Assembly (NCBI GenBank): GCA_036378375.1
Contig: DASUWQ010000050.1
Coordinates: 1-30,794 of the forward strand
Origin: JAFAVN01 sp036378375
Lineage (GTDB): Bacteria; Verrucomicrobiota; Verrucomicrobiia; Chthoniobacterales; JAFAMB01
Reading direction: 5' to 3'
Length of the DNA: 30,794 bases
This document shows positions 8,484 through 15,974 of the stretch, in pieces. A program made the translations under genes and the position numbers. The notes under the pieces are model-generated. The model searched no databases and was not told the origin of the DNA. It was given only the letters and a program-made list of their open reading frames with translations. How positions within the stretch are numbered: position 1 is the stretch's first letter; each line of letters starts with the position of its first letter.

Positions 8484-8815
8484 CGGTTGGCGTTTGGCAT
8501 TCGGCGTTTGGCGTTCGGCGTTCGGCGTTTGGCGTTTGTTTCGTTCTCGTACTCGTCGTCGTCCTCGTCCTCGATTGAGGGTGTTCGATACGGTTACCGT
8601 CACTGCGCGAGTGCAGCTGATAGAGCGTGCCACGAATGGGACTCATAGGACCTATGGGACTAATATGAATCACTGCGTTCGCGTTGCGGTCGTTCAGCCG
8701 CAAACATCGAGAACGAGGACGATATCAAACTGGACGCTTCGGACTGGACCGCGCGGTTGGCTCCGGTTAGAAGATCCGGCGGCACCAAACCGCGACCGCT
8801 AAACGCCGAACGTTA
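8484..8815. repeat. Nested inverted-repeat module filling a whole intergenic gap
   Basis: The outer left arm (8484-8539) is a tandem of TTGGCGT/TCGGCGT heptamers starting directly after the upstream stop codon. Its degenerate inverse (8790-8815, CGCTAAACGCCGAACGTT) ends at the downstream ATG. The inner left arm is a CTCGTC/GTCGTC run (8541-8574), inverted at 8707-8722 (TCGAGAACGAGGACGA). At the centre a small palindrome, CATAGGACCTATG, lies within 8638-8667. No gene is seen in this 333-bp stretch. Confidence 0.75.
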
Positions 8816-8816
8816 A

Positions 8817-9581
8817 ATGCGAACTCTAAGGTTAATCGTTTTTGTGTGTTTTCTTCTGCCAACGAGCTTGTTCGCCGAATGGCGCGTACTCGACCGGCAA
8901 GATTCTGAACCGGGGGACGGCGTCCCTTTCAGGGTGAAGGTCACAGACAGCGCCGCCACTGCGAACCTGATTCTCATCGTTTTTCATCCCAATACATTCG
9001 GAATCCGCGTCGTCAATAATGCTGAATGGCGCTACCCATCAGTCACGGATGCAGTGAGAGCTACGGATGCGGTGGCGGGGGTCAACGGCGGATATTTTCA
9101 GGCTGATGGTACCCCGGTCGGCTTGTTGATCAGCGATAACCGAACCATCCACAAGCTTGAGACGGCGAAACTTTTGTCCGGCGTATTTTTTGTCCGGGAC
9201 GGGAAACCTGGCTTAGTCCGGAGCTCGCGATTCGCCCGGATAAAAAATGTAACTGAAGCCATTCAGTGCGGCCCTTTTCTCCTGGAAGACAGCAGAGCGG
9301 TAACCGGACTCAATAACCAGAGGAGCGCCCCTCGCACATTCGTTTTCACCGCCGGCAATTCGGTTTGGGGGTTTGGGATATGCCGGTCCGTAACTCTGGC
9401 GGAAATGGGCCAGATATTGGCAGTGCCGGATCTGGTGGGGCGCGCATCGGTGGTTTCCGCGCTTAATTTGGACGGCGGATCATCAACGCAATTCTGGGCA
9501 CGTTCAGGAGACGATGTCACTAGCTCTTCCACCTTGGCGGTAGTTGCGAATTATTTGCTACTGGTGCACAGGGCTAAATAA
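8817..9581 (+). CDS. Secreted phosphodiester glycosidase-like (NAGPA-domain) protein
   Basis: The 254-aa protein starts with a Sec signal peptide (hydrophobic residues ~5-20, cleavage near LFA-EW). The remainder matches the NAGPA domain (PF09992): VNGGYFQADGTPVGLLISDN (~residues 88-107), a central QCGPFLL segment, and the C-terminal LNLDGGSSTQFW (~216-227), which is the most conserved stretch of the family. The human member is the GlcNAc-1-phosphodiester uncovering enzyme; bacterial members such as YesW-region and spore proteins act on cell-envelope sugars, mostly uncharacterised. The ATG at 8817 directly abuts the upstream repeat module and lacks a Shine-Dalgarno site. The exact substrate is unknown. 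Confidence 0.85.
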   Translation: MRTLRLIVFVCFLLPTSLFAEWRVLDRQDSEPGDGVPFRVKVTDSAATANLILIVFHPNTFGIRVVNNAEWRYPSVTDAVRATDAVAGVNGGYFQADGTPVGLLISDNRTIHKLETAKLLSGVFFVRDGKPGLVRSSRFARIKNVTEAIQCGPFLLEDSRAVTGLNNQRSAPRTFVFTAGNSVWGFGICRSVTLAEMGQILAVPDLVGRASVVSALNLDGGSSTQFWARSGDDVTSSSTLAVVANYLLLVHRAK

Positions 9582-9652
9582 TGACACACAAATTTTGTTT
9601 GATCTGAGGTGACCTCTCCCTCAGTTTTCGGTCTCTATCCGCCTAATCGTCT

Positions 9653-10135
9653 ATGCAAAGTCTTCGGAAGTTTATTCTCTCAGCCGGTCTCGGGCTTCTA
9701 CTCCTGCCGCGACCTGGGTACGCCCTGGACGCGGACCAGAAAGCGGTTTTAGACGCCTACAAAAAGCCTTGGGATATCTATGTAAACGCCATGCAGGCTC
9801 TGGAGAACTCCATTAAGAGCGCCAATAACGATGGAGATGTGGTGAAGGCGGCAGACAAGTTTTGCGACGAAGCTAATCGGTTCGTCGATGAGTATAATGA
9901 AGTGCGAGAGAAATATCAGGGATCGGATCTTATGAAGAGCATGGACAATGACGCCGAAGCCAAGAAGAACATCGAAGACTTCATGACCGACCTGAGGAAA
10001 AAGATCCAAGACTCTAAAGGCACGTTCGACGCCTTGAAGAGCGACCTGACCAAATATTCGAGTTCCCCCGAGATTAAACGCGTTCAAAACCGACTGGCGT
10101 CAACCATGAGTCGGATTCAGCTCGTAGAGCTGTAG
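9653..10135 (+). CDS. Small secreted or periplasmic helical protein, function unknown
   Basis: The 160-aa protein has a signal peptide (SAGLGLLLLP, likely cleavage after GYA-LD at about residue 25). The mature part is highly charged, with repeated helix-forming segments (LDAYKKPWDIYVNAMQALEN, EYNEVREKYQGSDLMKSM, KKNIEDFMTDLRKKIQDSKG), and looks like a helical bundle or coiled coil. It has one cysteine and no catalytic motif that I recognise. It lies 71 nt after the NAGPA-domain gene on the same strand and could be co-transcribed with it. No family was recognised. Confidence 0.65.
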   Translation: MQSLRKFILSAGLGLLLLPRPGYALDADQKAVLDAYKKPWDIYVNAMQALENSIKSANNDGDVVKAADKFCDEANRFVDEYNEVREKYQGSDLMKSMDNDAEAKKNIEDFMTDLRKKIQDSKGTFDALKSDLTKYSSSPEIKRVQNRLASTMSRIQLVEL

Positions 10136-10147
10136 GAGCGGAGAAAC

Positions 10148-10342
10148 GTGATTGGTGATTAGTGATTGGTGATTGGTAAGCGATTCTCTCCGATGAAGCC
10201 CCAAGAGGGGGCCTACATTGGAAGTCCAGGCACGCAATACAGAGAAAAAGAACTCCTCCGCGATGTAAACTCGCGGTGATCGAGCGAACTCCGACGCACC
10301 AGGCCATGGTCGTCCACTCGACCAATCACAAATCATCACCAA
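10148..10342. repeat. Inverted arms of (GTGATTGG)n flanking a short spacer
   Basis: The left arm (10148-10177) is an imperfect tandem of GTGATTGG octamers. The right arm (10321-10342, beginning ACCAATCACAAATCATCACC) is its inverse. The right arm overlaps the last codons and stop of the DUF1802 gene on the minus strand. The enclosed ~140 bp shows no gene. Confidence 0.7.
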
Positions 10343-10928
10343 TTGCTTCGCGGACTCGCTGCATCCGCGCTGCGTGTTCGCCGTCCTGGATAACGGGGGC
10401 AAATCGAAGCTCCGCCGGTGCTTCCGGTAACTCAACCCAGGAACGACAACCTCCAAATGATTTCTGAAACGCCAGACTCCAGACCGGTATGACACTGAAT
10501 ACCCGGATCATGGCAAGGTGGAGACCCTGGGGGTCATCATAGGCGAATCGCTGTTCCAACACTTCCGGCTTCAGAATGTGGAGATCGGAAAGCGGTTGTA
10601 ACAGGCTCAAATCTTCGATCCAAAGGGTGAAGTCCACATGAACGTAAGCGGAAAAGCTCACTAGGCCCGGTTCTGGTTCAACGATGGGGCCATCAATCCG
10701 CAGACGATCGGCCTGTTCATGAAAAAAAGTGGGAAAAAGAAAGAAGCGTTCGTGCTGGAACCGGAATCCCTCACGTCCTTCCGCAATACCTCCTTTTCGA
10801 AAAATGAGGCTGGTCTCACCGCGAAGCATTGAGGCGCAGACGAGGGCCCATTCCTTAAACGCAACGGAAGAGCGATGCGTCGATCTCGGTACGTCTGATT
10901 GAGCTCGGACTCCTTGCGCTTGCGTCAT
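10326..10928 (-). CDS. DUF1802 family protein
   Basis: The 200-aa protein carries the DUF1802 (PF08819) pattern: FKEWALVCASMLRGETSLIF then RKGGI (residues ~24-48), a charged E-rich stretch, and FLFPTFFHEQADRL (~63-76), followed by a second half ending SWVELP. The function of this family is unknown; no catalytic residues are assigned and it appears cytosolic. The ATG at 10928 is the first start of the frame and leaves a ~22-residue low-conservation leader, so a shorter start is possible, though no in-frame ATG occurs before the domain. The C-terminal I-G-D-D-L-stop is encoded within a GTGATTGG-type repeat arm, so the natural end may have been altered by the repeat. Confidence 0.75.
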   Translation of the reverse strand: MTQAQGVRAQSDVPRSTHRSSVAFKEWALVCASMLRGETSLIFRKGGIAEGREGFRFQHERFFLFPTFFHEQADRLRIDGPIVEPEPGLVSFSAYVHVDFTLWIEDLSLLQPLSDLHILKPEVLEQRFAYDDPQGLHLAMIRVFSVIPVWSLAFQKSFGGCRSWVELPEAPAELRFAPVIQDGEHAARMQRVREAIGDDL

Positions 10929-10975
10929 CTCTTAGCTGTAGCACACTTTTGTTTTCGAGCTTACTTAATCGCCGC

Positions 10976-11719
10976 ATGCCTCTGAAGATCGACCTGCATT
11001 GCCACTCGTTTTTTTCCGGAGACGGCGTGAGTAGTCCCGAGCAACTCATTGAGGCCGCTCGCGCTAAAGGCTTGAGTGGATTTGTGATTACAGACCATAA
11101 CACCTGCGACGCCGTGAAGTACCTCACCGATCGGGAGCTGATGCGTCCTGACGGTTTGCCGGTAAACGATTTTCTAATCATCCCAGGGGTTGAAGTGACT
11201 ACCGCCGAGGGTCATTTGCTCTGCATTGGGGCTGTCCTTCCCGATTTGAAGGGGCGTCCCGCTATAGAAGTTTGCCATTTGATTCACCAGGCCGGCGGGA
11301 AAGCCATCCCTCCTCACCCGTATGACTTATTCCGGGCTGGAATTCGAGAAAATGTCCTTAACACTCTCCCGATCGATGCAATCGAAGTTTTCAACGCTGC
11401 CACTACTTTAAAACGGTACAACCGGATGGCTTATGACTATGCAGTGAGGCGCGGGCTACCCATGACTGCCGCCAGTGATGCCCATCATTTCGCGGCCATC
11501 GGCACCGCGTTTACGATCTTCCGGACCGAGAATTTTTCGGTAGCCGGTGTTCTGGAACAAATCGGCAAAGAAAATGATCTGAGCCAGAACTACCTCTCGA
11601 TCCGGGACAGTTTCCGAAAAACCTGGAATAACTGGCTCCGGCTACGGAAACGACGATCGGTGGAGGAGCTGCTCAATGAAACGAGCGAGAACGAGCGGAA
11701 ACAAGCGGGAATGCCGTGA
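10976..11719 (+). CDS. PHP-domain metal-dependent phosphoesterase (TrpH/RNase AM-like)
   Basis: From the ATG at 10976 the 247-aa protein starts MPLKIDLHCHSFFSGDG, placing the first PHP metal ligands at H8 and H10. Further ligands are visible in ITDHNT (D40/H41), GVEVTTAEGHLL, PPHPYDLFR and ASDAHH. This is the TrpH/YciV branch of PHP phosphoesterases, whose E. coli member trims 5' ends of RNA and hydrolyses 3',5'-nucleotide bisphosphates. The frame extends to a TTG at 10949, but the extra residues FSSLLNRR are not expected. The C-terminus (after ~210) is a basic helical tail. It is divergent from the DUF1802 gene. Confidence 0.82.
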   Translation: MPLKIDLHCHSFFSGDGVSSPEQLIEAARAKGLSGFVITDHNTCDAVKYLTDRELMRPDGLPVNDFLIIPGVEVTTAEGHLLCIGAVLPDLKGRPAIEVCHLIHQAGGKAIPPHPYDLFRAGIRENVLNTLPIDAIEVFNAATTLKRYNRMAYDYAVRRGLPMTAASDAHHFAAIGTAFTIFRTENFSVAGVLEQIGKENDLSQNYLSIRDSFRKTWNNWLRLRKRRSVEELLNETSENERKQAGMP

Positions 11720-11735
11720 ACAGGCAACCCGTCAC

Positions 11736-11842
11736 AGTGGACGAAGTAGACGTAGTGGACTGAGTGGACTTAGTCGGCGTGTCAATTGGTCCACTGAGTC
11801 CACTCTGTCCACTCTGTCCACTCTGTCCACCCCGTCCACGCC
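11736..11842. repeat. Large hairpin of 9-bp tandem units between convergent genes
   Basis: The left arm (11736-11781) repeats AGTGGAC-type units. The right arm (11789-11842) is a near-regular tandem of GTCCACTCT. The two are inverted relative to each other around the 7-nt loop TCAATTG, so a transcript from either side could fold into a ~45-bp hairpin. It sits between the ends of the PHP gene (11719) and tyrS (11847) and may serve as a bidirectional transcript end, though no T-run follows. Confidence 0.75.
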
Positions 11843-11846
11843 TTAC

Positions 11847-13016
11847 CTACACCAACCGAACGGCGCGGGTTTTATCCAGTTTGAGGACTTCGCCGGCCTG
11901 GAACGTCGGGCATTCTTTAGGATTGGTCAGCTTTTCGCCGCGCCATTGGACGCTACCTTGTTCGATAAGACGGCGGACATCGCTCCGGGAACGGCTCAAT
12001 TTAAACGCGACCTCATAGGCGGTGACGATGGCCGAAATCAGATCATTCCCGAGAGAACTCACCGGTACCTCGGGTAAGTTAGCCGATTCCAGGTCCCGTT
12101 TGCCGAACCGGCGCTCGAATTCGTCCAAGGCCATTTTCGCAACCGTAGCGTCGTGGTAGCGACTCACGATCCGGGACGCCAGAGCTTTCTTGGCTTCCAT
12201 CGGATGACCGCCAGGCGCGGATTCGTTGAACAGCACCTGATAATAGCGGCCCATCAATTCGTCCGAAATGCTCATGACTTTGCCGAACATCGCTTCCGGC
12301 GATTCGGTGAGGCCTATATAATTTCCGAGGCTTTTGCTCATCTTTTGGACTCCATCGAGCCCTTCAAGGATCGGCAATAAACAGGCCACTTGCTGGGGTT
12401 GTCCGTGCTCTTTCTGCAATGATCGGCCAACCATGATATTGAACAGTTGTTCAGTTGCACCGAGTTCAACGTCAGCTCGAATCATCACCGAATCCCAGCC
12501 TTGTAGGACCGGATATTGCAACTCGTGCAGAAAAACGGCAGTGCCTTCATCAATCCGGCGCCGGAAATCATCCCGTTGGAGCATTTGTTGCAGCGTCACC
12601 CGGCTATTGAGACGGATCACATCGAGGTACGTCATCTTGCCCAGCCAATCCGCATTCCAGACGATCTCAGTCCGATCCGGATCGAGGATTTTGAAGGCCT
12701 GACTTCGGTAAGTCTCGGCGTTAGCAGCGACGTCCTCGGCAGTCAGCACAGGCCGGGTTGTCGATCGCCCGCTCGGATCCCCTACCATGCTAGTAAAATT
12801 TCCGATTATAAGCACGCCCAGATGGCCGAAGTCTTGGAACTGGCGCATCTTCGTGAGCGCCACCGAGTGGCCCAAATGCAGATCGGGAGCGGTTGGATCT
12901 ACTCCGAGTTTGACCCTCAGCGGCCGATTTTCACTCAATTTCTGGAGCAACTCCTGTTCGCTGATCAGTTGCGTCCCCCCTTGTTTAATCTGTTCGACGA
13001 CGGTCTGAGCGTTCAC
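11847..13016 (-). CDS. tyrS: Tyrosyl-tRNA synthetase
   Basis: This class I aminoacyl-tRNA synthetase charges tRNA-Tyr. The 389-aa protein has the HLGH signature at residues 47-50, the second signature KMSKS at ~224-228, the substrate-binding Q/D segment QGWDSVMIRADVELGATEQL and a C-terminal S4-like RNA-binding domain (SRSRSDVRRLIEQGSVQWRG). It resembles the TyrZ-type form. The start is GTG at 13016; no upstream ATG is in frame. The 55 nt upstream of the start consist of CCCCAAACGCCAAA-type repeats with no Shine-Dalgarno site. It is divergent from rpmH. Confidence 0.95.
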   Translation of the reverse strand: MNAQTVVEQIKQGGTQLISEQELLQKLSENRPLRVKLGVDPTAPDLHLGHSVALTKMRQFQDFGHLGVLIIGNFTSMVGDPSGRSTTRPVLTAEDVAANAETYRSQAFKILDPDRTEIVWNADWLGKMTYLDVIRLNSRVTLQQMLQRDDFRRRIDEGTAVFLHELQYPVLQGWDSVMIRADVELGATEQLFNIMVGRSLQKEHGQPQQVACLLPILEGLDGVQKMSKSLGNYIGLTESPEAMFGKVMSISDELMGRYYQVLFNESAPGGHPMEAKKALASRIVSRYHDATVAKMALDEFERRFGKRDLESANLPEVPVSSLGNDLISAIVTAYEVAFKLSRSRSDVRRLIEQGSVQWRGEKLTNPKECPTFQAGEVLKLDKTRAVRLV

Positions 13017-13021
13017 GTTGA

Positions 13022-13277
13022 CGTTTGGGGTTTGGCGTTTGGGGTTTCGCGTTTGGGGTTTGGCGTTCGGCGCGGTTCACTAGCGTTGACTCTTCGGTTT
13101 CTCCTCGGATACAGGAAAATTCAGATGGTTGACTAATAGATTAGAAGCGGGAAAGGCGAAACCGTAAGCGCGTACCGCAAACCGCACAACTCTCAAAACT
13201 CTCAAAACGCCGCCTGCCAATCGCCGAACGCCGAACCCCAAACCCCAAACGCCAAACGGCAAACGCCGACCGTTAAC
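13022..13277. repeat. Inverted TTTGGGG/TTTGGCG arms in the tyrS-rpmH divergent region
   Basis: The left arm (13022-13074) alternates TTTGGGG and TTTGGCG heptamers. The right arm (13221-13277) is the inverse (CGAACCCCAAACCCCAAACG and further units). Between them a second short tandem, CTCAAAACTCTCAAAACG, lies at about 13192-13209. The left arm forms the tyrS leader. No gene is seen in 13017-13343. Confidence 0.75.
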
Positions 13278-13283
13278 CGTTCG

Positions 13284-13311
13284 TTGACATCCGGTCCTCT
13301 CTGACTATCCT
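13284..13311 (+). promoter_or_regulatory. Promoter of the rpmH-rnpA-yidD-yidC-jag operon
   Basis: A perfect -35 TTGACA (13284-13289) and a -10-like TATCCT (13306-13311) are separated by 16 nt, 32 nt before the rpmH ATG. It directly follows the repeat arm, and strong expression is expected for a ribosomal protein operon. Confidence 0.6.
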
Positions 13312-13343
13312 ACCCGACTCGCGACGATCCAGGATCCGCCTTT

Positions 13344-13517
13344 ATGAAAAGAACTTATCAACCTTCCAAGCGCACCCGGAAGCGTCAGCATGGTTTTCGG
13401 GCTCGGATGAAAACGAGGGGCGGCCGTGCGACGCTGGCCCGGCGCCGTCAACGAGGCCGGAAACGCTTGCTCCCGGTCGGCACTGACAACCATTACGCCC
13501 GGCACACCCAGGCTTGA
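13344..13517 (+). CDS. rpmH: 50S ribosomal protein L34
   Basis: The 57-aa basic protein opens MKRTYQPSKRTRKRQHGFRA and continues RMKTRGGRATLARRRQRGRK, the classic L34 sequence. It is a structural protein of the large ribosomal subunit. The usual protein ends near residue 44-47, so the C-terminal LPVGTDNHYARHTQA is a short extension. It is the first gene of the rpmH-rnpA-yidD-yidC-jag cluster, often found near the chromosomal origin; dnaA is not next to it here. The spacing to rnpA is 28 nt. Confidence 0.97.
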   Translation: MKRTYQPSKRTRKRQHGFRARMKTRGGRATLARRRQRGRKRLLPVGTDNHYARHTQA

Positions 13518-13545
13518 GATAACTCCGCCTAGGGCGGGACAAGTT

Positions 13546-13920
13546 ATGCCGGATGAGAAGCGGGAACGTTACCGATTTCCCCGAGCTTCTCGACTCTCGC
13601 GCACCGCGGAGTTTAAGTTGGTTAAACAGGCCGGAAAGTCCTGGACCGGCCGCCACCTGGTGCTCGGCGTTCTAGCTCAGCCTGAGGCGACTCGCGCCCG
13701 AGTAGGTATCGTTACCACGCGGAAGGTTGGAATGGCAGTGGTCCGCAACCGAATACGAAGACGGATTAGAGAGGTTTTCAGATTGCATCAATTTGACCTA
13801 ATATCGGGCGTCTGGCTGGTGACGATTGCGCGTCCATCAGCGGCCACTGCGAGCTTCCACGACCTGGAGCGAGATTGGTTGCGGTTAGCGGAGCGCGCTT
13901 CTATTTTAGCGCGGTCTTAG
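13546..13920 (+). CDS. rnpA: Ribonuclease P protein component
   Basis: This is the protein subunit that helps RNase P RNA bind and cut precursor tRNA 5' leaders. The 124-aa sequence shows RFPRASRLSRTAEFKLV, RVGIVTTRKVGMAVVRNRIR and RRRIREVFR, the RNR motif region of the family, and ends with a typical helix (DLERDWLRLAERA). The frame is open back to 13426 over rpmH, but the ATG at 13546 gives the expected short N-terminus. It lies between rpmH and yidD. Confidence 0.95.
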   Translation: MPDEKRERYRFPRASRLSRTAEFKLVKQAGKSWTGRHLVLGVLAQPEATRARVGIVTTRKVGMAVVRNRIRRRIREVFRLHQFDLISGVWLVTIARPSAATASFHDLERDWLRLAERASILARS

Positions 13921-13962
13921 ACATGGCCACCTGGTCATTGGACTCGCTGGAGGAAGTCGCTC

Positions 13963-14211
13963 ATGGTGCCCGTATTAAGGTTCTTATTGAAGATCTACAA
14001 ACTTACGCTTTCTCCTGTTCTGGCAGCGCTAGCCGGTGGCTCCGGCTGCAGGTTCGTACCGACCTGCTCGGAATATTTCGTCCAAGCCGTCGAGACGCAC
14101 GGTTTTTTAATCGGCTTCTGGCTCGGAACCAAGCGCATCCTGCGTTGTCACCCATGGGGAGGATCCGGTTACGATCCCGTCCCCGCCCGACAATCAAAAC
14201 CTTCTAACTAA
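13963..14211 (+). CDS. yidD: Membrane protein insertion efficiency factor YidD
   Basis: The 82-aa protein has the YidD core: LLKIYKLTLSPVL, then GCRFVPTCSEYF (cysteines at ~29 and 36), then FLIGFWLGTKRILRCHPWG and GGSGYDPVP. YidD assists YidC-dependent insertion of inner-membrane proteins. Its TAA stop overlaps the yidC ATG by one base (TAATG), indicating translational coupling. Confidence 0.95.
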   Translation: MVPVLRFLLKIYKLTLSPVLAALAGGSGCRFVPTCSEYFVQAVETHGFLIGFWLGTKRILRCHPWGGSGYDPVPARQSKPSN

Positions 14212-15950
14212 TGAGCATGCCCCGCGATCGCCTTACTTGGATTGTGGTTCCGATAGCCGCCATCGGCTTAATCCTGACAATTTACTGGCAGCAGCAAGAA
14301 GCGGCTAGAGTTCGAGCCGAGGCTTACGCCAATCAGCCGGTCACGCCGCCCCAAGCCTCGGCTACGCCAAGCACGACCCCGCTGGGGGTGACGGCGCAGC
14401 CGTCCCCAACTCCGGCTCAACCCGAGGTCCCGGAACAGAGCGCCAGCTTGAAGAGCGACGTCGCCAAACTGGATTTCTCCAATCTGCTAGGCGGTTTGAC
14501 GCAGATCGAGCTGCAGCACTACAAGGCCGAGGATGACCAGCCGGTAACCCTGAGTAGCGATCGCGCTCCGGCGATCGGCGCGATCTCCAGAAATCCGAGC
14601 GATTGGCAGGATTCTGGATATGCGCTGACAGATGATCAAGAGAACAATTCGGTCACCTTGACCAAGGACTTAGGCAACAATATCCAGGTAACTAAGACCT
14701 ATACCGCAGGGAAGTCAGCCGGTCTCCAGGATCCGTTTCAGCTTAAATTGACCATCGAATTTAAGAACACCGGCGGCGCCGCTGTGGACGTTCCCGGTTT
14801 CTTTGTAAATACCGGCGCAGCTCAGCCAATCCACGGTAACGATCGCTCGACCTATACCACGTTCGGTTGGGACCATGAGAGTAAATACCAAAACGTTAGT
14901 GTCGACTGGTTTGGTCCTTCCAGCTTTCTCTTTTTCCAAACCTCCGGCGGGCACGACATTTATTCTGAGACGGGCAACCAGATTTCCTGGGCCGCAGTAT
15001 CCGATCAATACTTCACCACCATCCTGCAATCGAAGGACAAAAGCGCTGGCCAGGTTTGGGCAAAACGGTATCCCCTCTCCGACGATCCCAGCCAAAGGGC
15101 GGCTTGGAGGATTGACGGCGCTCTCGGATTCCCGGGCTTCAACCTGCAACCGGGCGAAACCAAGAGTAAGGAATTTGTGGTTTATTCCGGGCCGAAAGAA
15201 TACGGCCGCCTGTCAAAGCTAGACGACGATCTCACTGCCGTACTGAATTTTGGACTGCCATTCGGACCTATCAGTACGGGACTCCTGATCATGATGAACA
15301 CGATCCACGCCTTCGTAGGTAGCTACGGGCTGTCGATCCTTCTCATGACGATGATTATCCGGGGAGCAGTTTGGCCGATCCAGAACGTCTCCATGAAGAG
15401 CATGCGGAAGATGGCCAAACTGTCGCCGCTGATCAATGAGCTGAAGGCCAAATACAAGGATGACCAGCAGCGGATGAATCAAGAGATGATGAAGTTGTAC
15501 AAGGAGTACAAGATCAATCCTCTCGCCGGTTGCTTGCCGATGCTCATCCAGATCCCGATCTTCTTTGCTTTCTATCAGATGCTGGGGTCAGCCGTTGAGT
15601 TAAGGGACAGTTCTTTTTTGTGGGTTAGAGATCTGTCACAGCCTGACACTGTTGCTCACATTTTTGGTTTCCCTCTCAACATTATTCCTTTGGTATCGGC
15701 AGCGACGCAGGTTTGGCAGCTACAGATTACTCCAAAGACAGGAGATGCGTCGCAGCAGCGCATCTTGTTGATCATGCCGATCGTTTTCCTATTCATCTGC
15801 TATAATTTTGCTGCGGCGTTGTCGCTCTACTACACCGCGTCGAACCTGTTCACTATCGTCCAAACTTACCTGACCATGAAGCAGACCGCCCCCGATTTGC
15901 CTAAGCCGGTCAAAGCCCCCGCAGTTGCGAAAAAGAAGAGTTACCGTTAA
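14211..15950 (+). CDS. yidC: Membrane protein insertase YidC
   Basis: The 579-aa Gram-negative-type insertase has an N-terminal signal-anchor helix (~10-26), a Pro/Thr/Gln-rich linker (~40-78), a large periplasmic beta domain (~80-345) and a C-terminal five-helix core. In the core, SILLMTMIIRGAVWPIQNVS carries the conserved hydrophilic-groove arginine and is followed by the helical hairpin MRKMAKLSPLINELKAKYKD, NPLAGCLPMLIQIPIFFAFY and YTASNLFTIVQTYL. It inserts and folds inner-membrane proteins with or without SecYEG. The start ATG overlaps the yidD stop; another ATG lies two codons on. Confidence 0.97.
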   Translation: MSMPRDRLTWIVVPIAAIGLILTIYWQQQEAARVRAEAYANQPVTPPQASATPSTTPLGVTAQPSPTPAQPEVPEQSASLKSDVAKLDFSNLLGGLTQIELQHYKAEDDQPVTLSSDRAPAIGAISRNPSDWQDSGYALTDDQENNSVTLTKDLGNNIQVTKTYTAGKSAGLQDPFQLKLTIEFKNTGGAAVDVPGFFVNTGAAQPIHGNDRSTYTTFGWDHESKYQNVSVDWFGPSSFLFFQTSGGHDIYSETGNQISWAAVSDQYFTTILQSKDKSAGQVWAKRYPLSDDPSQRAAWRIDGALGFPGFNLQPGETKSKEFVVYSGPKEYGRLSKLDDDLTAVLNFGLPFGPISTGLLIMMNTIHAFVGSYGLSILLMTMIIRGAVWPIQNVSMKSMRKMAKLSPLINELKAKYKDDQQRMNQEMMKLYKEYKINPLAGCLPMLIQIPIFFAFYQMLGSAVELRDSSFLWVRDLSQPDTVAHIFGFPLNIIPLVSAATQVWQLQITPKTGDASQQRILLIMPIVFLFICYNFAAALSLYYTASNLFTIVQTYLTMKQTAPDLPKPVKAPAVAKKKSYR

Positions 15951-15974
15951 TTAAAGGGTTCCCGCGATCCCGTT

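Noticed and set aside
8484..8580. Possible CRISPR array (also considered for 11736-11842, 13022-13277 and 22683-22740)
   Set aside because: Units are 6-9 bp and contiguous with no spacers of regular length, and no cas genes are near.
8356..8703. Open frames on both strands through the 8.4-8.8 kb spacer
   Set aside because: Their translations are simple repeats of the heptamer and triplet units (RRTPNAE, TRTTTSTRT types), so they are by-products of the repeats.
9653..10135. Assigning the helical secreted protein to the OmpH/Skp chaperone family
   Set aside because: Size and helicity are similar, but the conserved Skp N-terminal strand and AYVDMQ-like motifs are not seen.
10949..10975. TTG start extending the PHP protein by nine residues
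   Set aside because: The metal-binding DLHCH motif normally begins within about five residues of the start, as with the ATG at 10976.
13017..13343. Replication origin next to rpmH
   Set aside because: rpmH-rnpA clusters are often near oriC, but no cluster of TTATCCACA-like DnaA boxes or AT-rich unwinding region is visible and dnaA is absent; the gap is repeat arms and a promoter.
13426..13545. Longer start for rnpA
   Set aside because: The 40 extra residues overlap rpmH in another frame and are not RnpA-like; the ATG at 13546 gives the normal N-terminus.
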